Assembly: GCF_009617875.1 (NCBI RefSeq)
Contig: NZ_BLAV01000001.1
Coordinates: 2,480,001-2,544,000, forward strand
Direction of reading: 5' to 3'
Source: Prolixibacter sp. NT017
GTDB lineage: Bacteria > Bacteroidota > Bacteroidia > Bacteroidales > Prolixibacteraceae
DNA: 64,000 bases
Positions 28,918 through 37,222 of the stretch are shown here, in pieces. The notes beneath the pieces are model-generated. The model was not told the origin of the DNA and made no database searches. It saw only the letters and a program-made list of their open reading frames with translations. The position numbers were made by a program, and so were the translations under genes. Each line of letters opens with the position of its first letter. The first letter of the stretch is position 1.

Positions 28918-31788
28918 CTACACATGGATTGTCAGTTTGTGTCCGTCATAATGTACCTGCTGTCCCTGCGCATCGGGGTCAAAAGCTTTTGGGTTTTCTT
29001 TACCTACCGGGACAATAACGAATGTTCGCTCCTTCAGCATTCCCTTGAATTGACCTTCTCGTTCTCCAATGGTCAGGATTCCGTCTGCATCGTTGTAGCT
29101 GAACGGAATGTTCGAATAAGCACCTTTTTCGTAATCGTAATTTACACCTTGGTCTTCGTAAAGCGTAAAATGACCATCCTGTCCGCGATAAACATACAGG
29201 ACAATCTTTTTCGGCAGCTTCTCATTGCTGTATTGAAGTGCTGGTCCAACCGGGATAATAGCCCCTTCATGCACAAACAATGGCATACGGTTGTACGGAG
29301 CATCCACTGTTAAAGACTGCCCGCCCTGAATCATTTTTCCCGTATAGAAATTGTACCAGTTGGTGCCTTTCGGGAAATAAACCTTGCGGCTGCGTGCCTG
29401 GTAAGTATAAACAGGACAGACCATAAATGCCGGCCCAAACATATACTGGTCGCCAATGTTTTCAACGTTTTTGTCGCCGGGAAAATCCATAACCAACGGT
29501 CGCATGATGGTGTAATCATCGAACCAGGTCATTCCGGCCAGGGTATAGATGTATGGCATCAACCGGTAGCGCAATTGGGTGTAATATAAAATGGAATTGT
29601 AGGTAGGGGTACCTTTGGGAGCAATGTTCCAGGGTTCCCGATAAGGGTACTGCCCGTGTGCCCGGTATAAAGGAGCAAAAGCACCGAACTGGTACCAACG
29701 GGTATTCAGTTCCCGCCACTCTTTGTAATCAGCATCCACTTTGCCTGTTCGGTTATACACCATCTGCCCTTTGACGTACCGGTCTTCGACACAGAAACCG
29801 CCGATGTCCATGGTCCAATACGGTATACCGCTGATGGAGAAATTCATTCCGGCTGCAATTTGTGCTTTCATATCCTCCCAGCGGGTAGCGATATCACCGC
29901 TCCAGGTAGCCGTTGAGTAATGCTGCAGTCCGGCAAAGCCCGAACGTGTTAACAGGAAAACACGTTTGTCGGGAGCCACCCCGCGTTGTCCGTTATAAAT
30001 CGCTTCGGCGTTCATCAACGCATATGCATTGAAATACTCGGTGGAAGGCCCCAAAGCCGTCGGGCCGCACAACTCTTTCCGGTACTTCATATCAGTACAG
30101 TCTAGAATATTCGGCTCGCTGGCATCCATCCACCAGGCATCAATCCCCAACGGGTATAAATTGTCGTACATCTGTTTCCAGAACAATTTCCGGGCTCCGG
30201 CCGAATAAGCATCATAAAATGACCCCATATAACCGGAGCCAACCCAGTCTCGAATACTATCTTTTACGGCCTGCATGTACATCCAACCATGCTTCTCGAA
30301 TTCCTTGAAATGCTTGGTCGTCGCATAAAACTTGGGCCATACGGAAATCATCATATAGGCGTTCATGGCATGAATGGAGTCGACCATCGCCTTCGGATCC
30401 GGGAAACGGCTCTTATCAAATTGGTGACTTCCCCATTTTGTTTCCGGCCAGTAAAACCAGTCGAGTACAATGTTGTCAATAGGAAATTTGAGCTTCCTGA
30501 ATTCTTTCAGGGTACTGAGTATTTGATTTTGGGTTTTATATCGTTCGCGACTTTGCCAGAATCCCATCGCCCACTTTGGCATAATTTGTGACTTTCCGGT
30601 TAGTGTGCGGTAGCCTTTGATGACTTCGTCCATGGATTTGCCATATACAAAATAGTAATCCATTTTCTTGTTCATTTCGCTCCACCAAACCTGGCTGTTT
30701 TGCTCATCTTTCGGAAGTGGGGTTTCCACCTGTAACCCGCAATACGATTTACCTCCGTCAGGTCTCCAGTCAACACGAATCGGAACACGTTTTCCGGCTT
30801 CCAGGTTGACTGTGAATTTGTAACTATTGGGGTTCCATGCGGTGCGCCAACGCTCCGGCACCTCCAATTTATTATCCACGTACACTTTTACATACCCTGC
30901 ATAATATAATATGAGGCGATATGGTCCGCTATGTGGTGCTTCAATTTCCCCGGCATAGGTTACATGGGCATTTTTTAAAGGGAAATTCTCCGGCAAATTC
31001 CTGACGGTTTTTATGTCCTCGAAATAAAGGGAATCTTCTGTGCGTACCAGGTTGGGTCTGGCTTTAGTCAGCGAAACATAGGTTCCGGTCAATCCTCCCG
31101 GCTTTCCATTTTCATCGTATAACTTAAAAGCCCGGTTCAGCTGCTGGTAAGCGCGACTGTCACCAAACCGGCTCAGTGAATAGCTGTCCCACAACAATCC
31201 ATAATTCTTGTTGGAAACGATAAAAGGCACCGAAACCTTCGTATTGTACTGAAACAGTTGTTCGCTTTTCCCTTTGTAATTAAACTCGTCGGACTGATGT
31301 TGTCCCAGACCATAAAAAGCTTCGTCAGCCGGCGAATCAAACAGTTGCCGGATGGTGTAGCCTTTTGTTCCATCGACGTCAATCGGGGTAAAGGTTCGGC
31401 CTCCCCCCTTCTTTTCGGCCAGAATAAGCTTGCCTTCTTTATCTTTGAATTTGATTCCCCCATCTGCTTTGGAGACCATGACATTTAATTTCTTCGTGCT
31501 TAACCGGATGGAATCCCCTTCATCGTCCACCGTAAAAGGAACAGTATGCAAGCCGGGAACAATAATCAGGCTCGAATCCTTTGGAAAGTTTTTATCCGGA
31601 GTAGCGGAAACGTGAATCAACTCATCTCCCAGAACCTGCAAACGAACCTTGTGGGTGGCCGTTTTTCCGTCCTGTTTAAGATTCACAACAATGCCATCGT
31701 TCAACTCTTGATACTGTGTAGAAGAACACGAAGCGAATAGAAGTGCAAGTAGCAGGTTTAGATATATGATTTTCCCTTTCATCGTCAA
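28918..31788 (-). CDS. GH31 alpha-xylosidase with PA14 insertion, lipoprotein
   Basis: 956 residues with lipobox FASC (lipid Cys21). The N-terminal beta-sandwich is interrupted by a PA14-like domain at about 225-355 (PYRLILYYAGYVKVYVDNK, RVDWRPDGG). The barrel carries the nucleophile Asp555 in WWMDASEPN and the acid/base Asp632 in TWSGDI. A PA14 insertion at this point is characteristic of the xyloglucan alpha-xylosidases CjXyl31A and BoGH31A, where it lengthens the active-site cleft for long oligosaccharides. This is therefore the main candidate for removing xylose at non-reducing ends. It is the first gene of the locus, upstream of the GH3 remnant and the HTCS gene, and may have its own promoter. 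Confidence 0.88.
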   Translation of the reverse strand: MTMKGKIIYLNLLLALLFASCSSTQYQELNDGIVVNLKQDGKTATHKVRLQVLGDELIHVSATPDKNFPKDSSLIIVPGLHTVPFTVDDEGDSIRLSTKKLNVMVSKADGGIKFKDKEGKLILAEKKGGGRTFTPIDVDGTKGYTIRQLFDSPADEAFYGLGQHQSDEFNYKGKSEQLFQYNTKVSVPFIVSNKNYGLLWDSYSLSRFGDSRAYQQLNRAFKLYDENGKPGGLTGTYVSLTKARPNLVRTEDSLYFEDIKTVRNLPENFPLKNAHVTYAGEIEAPHSGPYRLILYYAGYVKVYVDNKLEVPERWRTAWNPNSYKFTVNLEAGKRVPIRVDWRPDGGKSYCGLQVETPLPKDEQNSQVWWSEMNKKMDYYFVYGKSMDEVIKGYRTLTGKSQIMPKWAMGFWQSRERYKTQNQILSTLKEFRKLKFPIDNIVLDWFYWPETKWGSHQFDKSRFPDPKAMVDSIHAMNAYMMISVWPKFYATTKHFKEFEKHGWMYMQAVKDSIRDWVGSGYMGSFYDAYSAGARKLFWKQMYDNLYPLGIDAWWMDASEPNILDCTDMKYRKELCGPTALGPSTEYFNAYALMNAEAIYNGQRGVAPDKRVFLLTRSGFAGLQHYSTATWSGDIATRWEDMKAQIAAGMNFSISGIPYWTMDIGGFCVEDRYVKGQMVYNRTGKVDADYKEWRELNTRWYQFGAFAPLYRAHGQYPYREPWNIAPKGTPTYNSILYYTQLRYRLMPYIYTLAGMTWFDDYTIMRPLVMDFPGDKNVENIGDQYMFGPAFMVCPVYTYQARSRKVYFPKGTNWYNFYTGKMIQGGQSLTVDAPYNRMPLFVHEGAIIPVGPALQYSNEKLPKKIVLYVYRGQDGHFTLYEDQGVNYDYEKGAYSNIPFSYNDADGILTIGEREGQFKGMLKERTFVIVPVGKENPKAFDPDAQGQQVHYDGHKLTIHV

Positions 31789-32064
31789 TTAGGTTTTTAG
31801 AAGAATATTCGGCCAGCTAAATTCTCAAGAAAAAGACAAATACAGGGAGTACAAATGTTTTCAATAGGTGGAGAAAATATCTAAACAGGAAATTTTTCGC
31901 CATTCGCAAAACATACGACCTACATCCTATTAATTTATCATCCAACACAATACCTCTTACACACATATTATCTCATCGAAAATGCCAGCGATGGCTTTCC
32001 TGACATTCGCTTTAAACCGGAGCGCTCTCCCCAGAAAAGAGTAGATAGCAACATTCACGTCTAA
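31789..32064. other. Intergenic region upstream of the GH31-PA14 gene
   Basis: About 275 AT-rich bases between the PUL and the OsmC-like gene. It should hold the promoter of the first PUL gene, but no good TAnnTTTG box is visible on the minus strand; the nearest approach (CAAAACATA on the plus strand near 31906) has one extra base of spacing. No reading frame or repeat stands out. Confidence 0.5.
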
Positions 32065-32098
32065 AAAAAGCGGTGACCTTCAAACGGCACCGCTTTTT
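32065..32098 (-). terminator. Terminator of the OsmC-like gene
   Basis: AAAAAGCGGTG (32065-32075) pairs with CACCGCTTTTT (32088-32098) around a 12-base loop. On the minus strand the stem is followed by seven T. It lies 19 bases after the OsmC-like stop codon; the symmetric A/T runs mean it could also stop plus-strand transcripts. Confidence 0.8.
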
Positions 32099-32117
32099 CG
32101 TAAGGCTTTAATTCTGC

Positions 32118-32531
32118 TTACCCGACCAAGTGTGCGTCCAGTGTAATTTCAAAACTGAGCGCCTTACTCACCGGACAATTTTCCTCTGCACCTTTGGCAA
32201 TCTTTTGGAATTCGTCTTCACCAATGCCCGGCACTTTGGCCCGTAACACCAGCGCCGACAGAGTGATGACACCATCCTCGATCGTTACCGTCGATTCGGT
32301 ATCCAACTGGTCCGGAGTATAGCCGGCTTCAGCTAAATCACCACTCAGCTTCATCGTGAAACAACCAGCATGTGCAGCTGCCAACAGTTCTTCGGGATTC
32401 GTACCCTTGCCGTCAGCAAACCGGCTGTTAAATGAATAAGGGGTCTTTTCGAGTGTTGCGCTTTTGGTAGTCAGCGTTCCTTTTCCTTCTTTAATAGTAC
32501 CGTTCCAAACGGCAGATGCTTTACGTTTCAT
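32118..32531 (-). CDS. OsmC/Ohr-family peroxide-reducing protein
   Basis: I start at the ATG at 32529-32531 (MKRKASAVWNGTIKEGKG), the conserved OsmC beginning; the frame is open to 32633 but the extra 34 residues are not family-like. The 137-residue protein has both redox cysteines: Cys57 in AAHAGCF and Cys119 in EENCPVSKAL, the standard pair for organic hydroperoxide reduction. GTNPEELLAAA (43-53) is a further family signature. It is a cytoplasmic thiol peroxidase of the OsmC branch. It stands alone between terminators and is unrelated to the PUL. Confidence 0.88.
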   Translation of the reverse strand: MKRKASAVWNGTIKEGKGTLTTKSATLEKTPYSFNSRFADGKGTNPEELLAAAHAGCFTMKLSGDLAEAGYTPDQLDTESTVTIEDGVITLSALVLRAKVPGIGEDEFQKIAKGAEENCPVSKALSFEITLDAHLVG

Positions 32532-32991
32532 AATGTGTATGTTTTTTGTTTTTAATTTTTTGATGGGACAAACCGGGATGTATCTCAGCACATAAAGTGT
32601 AAAAAGGTGATGATTGTGAGAGAAAGATAGCAAGCCAAAACAACTATCTTCTCAGTAAAATCTTAAACCGATTTCAACAAGTAATCATGTGCTAAGTCTA
32701 GCCGGACTCCACGCCGGCTTTGTTCGTCTGATTGGGACAGATGAGCATCCATCGTAATAAGTCCCGTCTTTTTTCATCGCTCAATGCAACGATGCTTAGT
32801 TCACAGTTTTAAATTTTGGCTTCTGCCTCTTTACTCTACTCAACAAAGAACCATAGCAAATGATGTGCGAAACAGTGATTTTCTTCCCCGAAAACAGAAA
32901 GTCGCTATTTTCGGGGCCTTCAATCAATTGCCTTTACCATTTCATCACGAATGACAAAATATGACCCACGAAATAATTTTGTATAAACAAC
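32532..32991. other. Intergenic region between tRNA-Leu genes and the OsmC-like gene
   Basis: No coding potential recognised. Two inverted repeats are visible: AGCCGG/CCGGCT at 32700-32719 and CCCCGAAAA/TTTTCGGGG at 32886-32916 (nine-base stem, 13-base loop, no T-run). Just upstream of the OsmC-like gene, GAAAGATA near 32622 is one base from a minus-strand -7 box. Confidence 0.45.
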
Positions 32992-33025
32992 AAAAGCACT
33001 CAAACCCGGGGGTCTGAGTGCTTTT
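32992..33025 (-). terminator. Terminator downstream of tRNA-Leu(GAG) pair
   Basis: AAAAGCACTCA (32992-33002) pairs with TGAGTGCTTTT (33015-33025). On the minus strand the hairpin lies 18 bases beyond the 3' end of the first-listed tRNA and is followed by TTTTGTTG. Confidence 0.8.
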
Positions 33026-33042
33026 CTCTATCAGGTGTTGTG

Positions 33043-33127
33043 TGCCCAGAACAAGACTCGAACTTGCACGCCGAAAACCGGCACCAGCCCCTCAAGCTGG
33101 CGTGTCTACCAATTTCACCATCTGGGC
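33043..33127 (-). tRNA. tRNA-Leu(GAG), copy 1
   Basis: 85 bases fold as a class II tRNA: acceptor GCCCAGA/TCTGGGC with discriminator A, anticodon stem CCAGC/GCTGG with loop TTGAGGG (anticodon GAG), a variable arm GCCGG/TTTT/CGGC-like hairpin, and T-loop GTTCGAGTC. CCA is not encoded. It lies 70 bases downstream of a near-identical copy. Confidence 0.95.
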
Positions 33128-33197
33128 AGAATGTACACTTTCGTTTTGTTGAAATATTCGAAAGTGATGAAGAACTTTTGCTTCAAAAAATGCGGTG

Positions 33198-33282
33198 TGC
33201 CCGGAACAAGACTCGAACTTGCACGCCGAAAACCGGCACCAGCCCCTCAAGCTGGCGTGTCTACCAATTTCACCATCCGGGC
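33198..33282 (-). tRNA. tRNA-Leu(GAG), copy 2
   Basis: Same sequence as the copy at 33.04 kb except in the acceptor stem, which is GCCCGGA/TCCGGGC: an A-T pair has become G-C on both sides. Anticodon GAG, class II variable arm, no encoded CCA. It is the first of the pair to be transcribed. Confidence 0.95.
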
Positions 33283-33300
33283 ATTTTTCAATAGCGGTTG

Positions 33301-33308
33301 CAAATGTA
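33301..33308 (-). promoter_or_regulatory. Candidate -7 box for the tRNA-Leu(GAG) pair
   Basis: On the minus strand the sequence is TACATTTG, an exact match to the Bacteroidota -7 consensus TAnnTTTG, 18 bases upstream of the mature tRNA 5' end. No clear -33 TTG is seen. Confidence 0.4.
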
Positions 33309-33366
33309 AAAATTTTTGGAAAACATGAACATGTTTGCCTCCCCTTTTTTGCAACTTTTTCGCCTG

Positions 33367-33702
33367 CTAGCGCTCGTAATCCCGTTCGAATTCGACCCGT
33401 TTTACCGTCCCATCCTTTGAAACATAAAACCGCGTTGTCTCCGTTTTGGTTGCCGGCGGACTCGCAAACTCATCATATTGAAAACTTCCGGTATTGATGC
33501 GGGCCTTCCCAAGGTTCTTTTCACGGACATAAACCATTACCTTTTCACCATTGGCACGATTCTCTACGCGAGTAGGCTTTCCTTCTGACAACTGTACCTG
33601 TTCCCACTTCTTCCCTTCATAAGCCCTCGTTAGTTTTCCCTGCATGGTGCAACCTGTCAGCAAGGCCAAACTAAGCGCAACCAGTATTAAAATCTGCTTC
33701 AT
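33367..33702 (-). CDS. Small lipoprotein of unknown function
   Basis: 111 residues from the ATG at 33700-33702, chosen because it begins a clean lipoprotein signal (MKQILILVALSLALLTGC, lipid Cys18); the frame extends to 33792 but that part overlaps the tRNA terminator. After the cysteine it is a short, basic beta-rich domain with GKPTRVENRANGEKVMVY and a C-terminal RFYVSKDGTVKRVEFERDY, suggesting two strands around a turn as in SmpA/OmlA-like folds. I do not recognise a family. It probably sits in the outer membrane. Confidence 0.7.
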   Translation of the reverse strand: MKQILILVALSLALLTGCTMQGKLTRAYEGKKWEQVQLSEGKPTRVENRANGEKVMVYVREKNLGKARINTGSFQYDEFASPPATKTETTRFYVSKDGTVKRVEFERDYER

Positions 33703-33780
33703 CAAGAATGTTTTTCTCACTATGCGTTGAACGGTAAATTTACGAAGTACTGCGGATTTCACAAGGAAGGTGCCAAACAA

Positions 33781-33806
33781 AAAAGCCGGCATAATTGCCG
33801 GCTTTT
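33781..33806 (-). terminator. Terminator of the tRNA-Leu(CAG) pair
   Basis: AAAAGCCGGCA and TGCCGGCTTTT pair around a four-base loop, with six T following on the minus strand. It begins four bases past the 3' end of the tRNA. Confidence 0.85.
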
Positions 33807-33809
33807 AAG

Positions 33810-33893
33810 TGCCCAGGAAAGGACTCGAACCTTCACGGCCTTGCGGCCACTAGTCCCTGAAACTAGCGTGTCTACCGATTTCACCACCTGGGC
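33810..33893 (-). tRNA. tRNA-Leu(CAG), copy 1
   Basis: 84-base class II tRNA: acceptor GCCCAGG/CCTGGGC, discriminator A, anticodon stem CTAGT/ACTAG with loop TTCAGGG (anticodon CAG), variable arm GGCC-TTGC-GGCC-like, T-loop GTTCGAGTC. No CCA encoded. Confidence 0.95.
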
Positions 33894-33919
33894 ATATCCC
33901 TAAATAGTTGAATTACAAG

Positions 33920-34003
33920 TGCCCAGGAAAGGACTCGAACCTTCACGACCTTGCGGTCACTAGTCCCTGAAACTAGCGTGTCTACCGATTTCACCACCTG
34001 GGC
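33920..34003 (-). tRNA. tRNA-Leu(CAG), copy 2
   Basis: Identical to the copy 26 bases downstream except for the variable arm, where one stem pair is changed on both sides (GGCC/GGCC versus GACC/GGTC). Anticodon CAG. It is the first tRNA of this pair to be transcribed. Confidence 0.95.
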
Positions 34004-34307
34004 ATTCTTATTCTCAGAACGTGTTGCATTGCGTTATTTGCAATTGCGGGTGCAAATATAAATGATTTTTTAGTTATTGCTAACCTTTCATCCAAAATTT
34101 TCGCCTTACATACCGCCATTTTTCTGCTTCTCCCGCCTTTCTTTCAGAGCGCCAAAAACTTACTCCTCCAGTTGGTTTTGCCCCTCTTTTCTGTTGAAAA
34201 AATGAAACGTTTATTTGGAAATATCGGAATCTTTTATGAACATTTGTTCACTTCATTTTTTTCAATTGACAACAATGTTTCACCAGAAATTAAAATAACT
34301 GAATATC
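34004..34307. other. Intergenic region between divergent tRNA-Leu and NifX-like genes
   Basis: It holds a minus-strand -7 box TATATTTG (34053-34060) about 50 bases upstream of the tRNA-Leu(CAG) pair, and on the other side the promoter of the NifX-like gene. GAACATTTGTTC near 34237 is an imperfect palindrome upstream of that gene. No coding frame is convincing. Confidence 0.5.
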
Positions 34308-34742
34308 ATGAAAATTGCCATACCAACCATGGATGGTGTTACCATTTCGCGCCATTTTGGTAAAACCAGAAAATTTAAAATCGTCGAGATAGAGAACTAT
34401 CAGGTCGTAAAAGAAGAAATCCGTGATAACAATTTCACAGGACACGCAAAAGAACATTTCAGCCTGGATACTTCGCAAATTCAGCATGAACGTCACCACG
34501 ATGAAGAGCATCATCATTCGCATGAGCATGACCATCATCACGGTCATTCACATGAAGGAATTTTCAGAGCACTGGAAGGTGTGGAAGCGGTTCTTTCAGG
34601 AGGAATGGGACAGCGTCTCTATCAAGACTTCACGGCCCGTAATGTGGAGGTTGTCATTACTGACGAAAACAATATTGATGCGGCTGTACAAAAATTCATT
34701 AAGAACGATTTGCCGCACATCGACCGCTTTTGCCAGCATTAA
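34308..34742 (+). CDS. NifX/NifB-type (dinitrogenase Fe-Mo cofactor domain) protein with His-rich insert
   Basis: 144 residues. MKIAIPTMDGVTISRHFGKTRKFKIVE is the standard start of this domain, and the C-terminal half (SGGMGQRLYQDF, VVITDENNIDAAVQKFI) completes it. Between the halves, residues 60-82 are a histidine-rich loop (RHHDEEHHH, HEHDHHHGHSH) that could bind Ni, Zn or Fe. No nif genes are near, so nitrogenase is not implied; such orphan proteins are thought to handle metal or Fe-S clusters. It is monocistronic, ends at a bidirectional terminator and is cytoplasmic. Confidence 0.8.
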   Translation: MKIAIPTMDGVTISRHFGKTRKFKIVEIENYQVVKEEIRDNNFTGHAKEHFSLDTSQIQHERHHDEEHHHSHEHDHHHGHSHEGIFRALEGVEAVLSGGMGQRLYQDFTARNVEVVITDENNIDAAVQKFIKNDLPHIDRFCQH

Positions 34743-34776
34743 AAAAAAGAACCCCGGAAGTTATCCGGGGTTTTTC
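34743..34776. terminator. Bidirectional terminator
   Basis: AACCCCGGA (34750-34758) and TCCGGGGTT (34764-34772) pair with a five-base loop, preceded by A-rich and followed by T-rich runs. It separates the convergent NifX-like and DPP-IV-like genes, whose stops lie on either side. Confidence 0.85.
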
Positions 34777-34780
34777 ATTT

Positions 34781-36985
34781 TTATTTCTTCAGGTTGTTAT
34801 TCAGGAAATCAGTAAATATCGTATAAAGATGCATTCGTGTGTTCCCACCGTAAATACTGTGATTCCGGTTATTGTATATCATCATCTGGAACTGCACCCC
34901 AGCCTGAACCATCGCTTCGGCAAATTCCATCGAATTTTGTAAATGAACATTGTCATCAGCTGAACCATGGACCAGCAATAGCTTACCTTTGATTTCAGCT
35001 GCATGGTTCAACGGTGAGTTGTCATCGTATCCACTCGGATTCTGCTTTGGTGTCCGCATGTAGCGCTCTGTATAAATCGAGTCGTAATAGCGCCAGTTGG
35101 TAACCGGTGCTACGGCAATAGCTGCTTTGAAAATGCCGGCTCCTTTTTCCAGCGAAAGCGCCGACATGAAACCGCCGTAACTCCATCCCCAGATGGCAAT
35201 ATTGTTTTTATCGGTATAAGGTAACGAGCCCAAATATTTGGCCGCATCCACCTGGTCATCCGATTCCAGTTTACCCAATTGCATATAAGTGCATTTCCGG
35301 AAATCTTCTCCCCTTGCACCCGTTCCACGCGGATCGACACACGCCACTACATAGCCATCCTGTGCAAGGAATGAATACCAGTCGACACTGAATTTATCGA
35401 GCACCTCCTGCGAATTTGGACCACTGTATTGTGTCATCACTACCGGGTATTTCTTATTCGGGTCGAAGTTCAGCGGTTTAATCATCCAGCCGTTCAGCAC
35501 CACTCCTTCCGAATTCTTAAAGGTGAAGAACTCCTTTTGCGGGATTTGATAGCTAGACAACTTCTGCTTCAATGCTGCATTGTCTTCCAGTACCCTGATG
35601 AGTTTTCCACGATAATCGTGAAGCATAACGTACATCGGAGTATTCACATTCGTGAAATAGTTGATGTAGTATTTGAAGCCGTTACTGAAAGCCGCGTCAT
35701 TGGTCCCTTCCTTTTTCGAAAGTTTGTACTTTTTCTTCTTGTCGAGACTAACTGCATATACTTCGCGGCGAAGCGGAGACTCGGCTGCAGCCTGATAATA
35801 AAACAACTCCCGGTGCGGATCATACCCATAGAACTTCGTCACATCGTAATCACCGTCAGTCAGACGCTTTACTTTGATACCGCTAAAATCATACAGGTAA
35901 AGGTGATTGTAACCGTCTTGCTCGCTGGTAATCACAAAGTGTTTGTTGTCCGGGAGGAACTTCAGGTTGTCCAGAAAATCGGTTTCGATGTAGCGCTTGT
36001 TTTCTTCGGTATAAACCTTACGGGTATCGCCGGTAAACGGGTTCGCAAACAGAATATCCAGTTTGTTTTGCAACCGGTTTTCCAGGAAGACGGCCAATTC
36101 ATTGCCATTAGGTATCCAGCGAATGCGCGGAATGTATTGGTCGGTTTCTTCTCCCAAATCGACATCGAGCGTTGTCCGCGATTTGATATCATACACATGC
36201 ACCGTAACCGTAGAATTGGGTTCTCCGGCCACCGGATATTTGTAGGTATAGTTCGACGGATACAAACGGTTCTTCATTAATGTCGGATCTTCTCCCTTGT
36301 ACATCGGAAAACTGTACGTCGGAACAGCCTCTTCGTTGAATTTCATGAACGCCAGCTTCTTGCTGTCAGGCGACCAGGCAAATGCTTTGTTAAACTCGAA
36401 CTCCTCTTCATACACCCAATCCGGTGCACCGTTGATAATATGATTTCGCTTTCCGTCGAAAGTAATCTTCCGTTCAGTTCCAAAACGGAGACTCTTTACA
36501 AACAGGTTATTATCGCGCACAAAGGCAACCCGCTCGCCGTTGGGCGAAAAAGTGGCCAACTGTTGCCTCCCTTTTTTCGACAGCGGAGTCACTTCTTTGG
36601 TGGTAAAATTATATACGTAGTATTGGGCAGTGAATGAGCGCCGGTAAATTTTGTGCTTATCAGTCATCAGCAAAACGCGCGACTCGTCTGAACTGAACTC
36701 GTAATCGGTAATTTGTTTCAGGGAATCAATTTTCAGATCGGATACCGACAAAACCGTCGCGACTTTTTTGCCCGTCTTATAACTATACTTCACGATTTCC
36801 GTTCCACCTTTCTCAAGCGTTGTGTAATGAAGACCATCCTTCATTGAACGCAATCCTTCTACAGTTTTGGGACGGAAAGTTCCTTTTGCTACCACATCGG
36901 CCAGCGTAATCTTTTGCGCCTGAACATGCGGGACAAAGAAAACCATCAATAATACCAGAAAAAATAAACTCTTCCGCTTCTGCAT
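34781..36985 (-). CDS. S9-family dipeptidyl peptidase IV
   Basis: 734 residues with a signal peptide ending near HVQAQ. The N-terminal eight-bladed propeller (about 35-490) includes WVYEEEF, the double-glutamate motif that binds the substrate amino group in DPP-IV. The alpha/beta-hydrolase domain has the triad Ser602 in GWSYGGF, Asp677 in HGSADDN and His709 in NNRNHSI, with spacing like human DPP4. It removes Xaa-Pro dipeptides in the periplasm as part of peptide catabolism. It is monocistronic, with a candidate minus-strand -7 box at 37078-37085. Confidence 0.9.
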   Translation of the reverse strand: MQKRKSLFFLVLLMVFFVPHVQAQKITLADVVAKGTFRPKTVEGLRSMKDGLHYTTLEKGGTEIVKYSYKTGKKVATVLSVSDLKIDSLKQITDYEFSSDESRVLLMTDKHKIYRRSFTAQYYVYNFTTKEVTPLSKKGRQQLATFSPNGERVAFVRDNNLFVKSLRFGTERKITFDGKRNHIINGAPDWVYEEEFEFNKAFAWSPDSKKLAFMKFNEEAVPTYSFPMYKGEDPTLMKNRLYPSNYTYKYPVAGEPNSTVTVHVYDIKSRTTLDVDLGEETDQYIPRIRWIPNGNELAVFLENRLQNKLDILFANPFTGDTRKVYTEENKRYIETDFLDNLKFLPDNKHFVITSEQDGYNHLYLYDFSGIKVKRLTDGDYDVTKFYGYDPHRELFYYQAAAESPLRREVYAVSLDKKKKYKLSKKEGTNDAAFSNGFKYYINYFTNVNTPMYVMLHDYRGKLIRVLEDNAALKQKLSSYQIPQKEFFTFKNSEGVVLNGWMIKPLNFDPNKKYPVVMTQYSGPNSQEVLDKFSVDWYSFLAQDGYVVACVDPRGTGARGEDFRKCTYMQLGKLESDDQVDAAKYLGSLPYTDKNNIAIWGWSYGGFMSALSLEKGAGIFKAAIAVAPVTNWRYYDSIYTERYMRTPKQNPSGYDDNSPLNHAAEIKGKLLLVHGSADDNVHLQNSMEFAEAMVQAGVQFQMMIYNNRNHSIYGGNTRMHLYTIFTDFLNNNLKK

Positions 36986-37077
36986 AATGTTTTGGATTAA
37001 TGAAATTATATCTGTTTACTTATTTCAAACTCTCAAATTTCCAGACCTAAAAAATGTGCCCGAAATAAATTAACCAC

Positions 37078-37085
37078 CAAAGATA
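37078..37085 (-). promoter_or_regulatory. Candidate -7 box of the DPP-IV gene
   Basis: The minus strand reads TATCTTTG, an exact match to TAnnTTTG, 92 bases upstream of the start codon. The same octamer occurs before thrS and before the NlpC/P60 gene. No obvious -33 element. Confidence 0.4.
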
Positions 37086-37187
37086 AAAATTCAGCGCTCA
37101 TTCGGGTATGTTGTAGGCAAGGGAATAAAATTCATGAAACCATAAAATTAAGCAGGAGTACAATTTTAGGAGTGTCGAGATTATGAT

Positions 37188-37195
37188 TATCTTTG
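37188..37195 (+). promoter_or_regulatory. Candidate -7 box of the thrS operon
   Basis: TATCTTTG matches the -7 consensus 27 bases upstream of the thrS ATG at 37223. The longer thrS frame would start inside this box at 37193, which supports the downstream start. Confidence 0.5.
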
Positions 37196-37222
37196 CAGGC
37201 TGAGAAGAAAACAGAGAAACAA

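Noticed and set aside
33035..33497. Plus-strand frames with repeated CPEQDSNLHAENRHQ-type sequence
   Set aside because: These are antisense translations of the two tRNA-Leu(GAG) genes; such frames are a known false-positive type in databases.
34308..34742. Nitrogen fixation
   Set aside because: A single NifX/NifB-domain protein with no nifHDK genes does not indicate nitrogenase.
35429..36280. Plus-strand frame of 283 codons
   Set aside because: Antisense to the DPP-IV propeller; long only because of codon bias on the true strand.
37193..37222. Longer start for thrS at 37193
   Set aside because: It falls within the candidate -7 box and adds [10 protein letters not shown] before the normal TGS start; 37223 is preferred.
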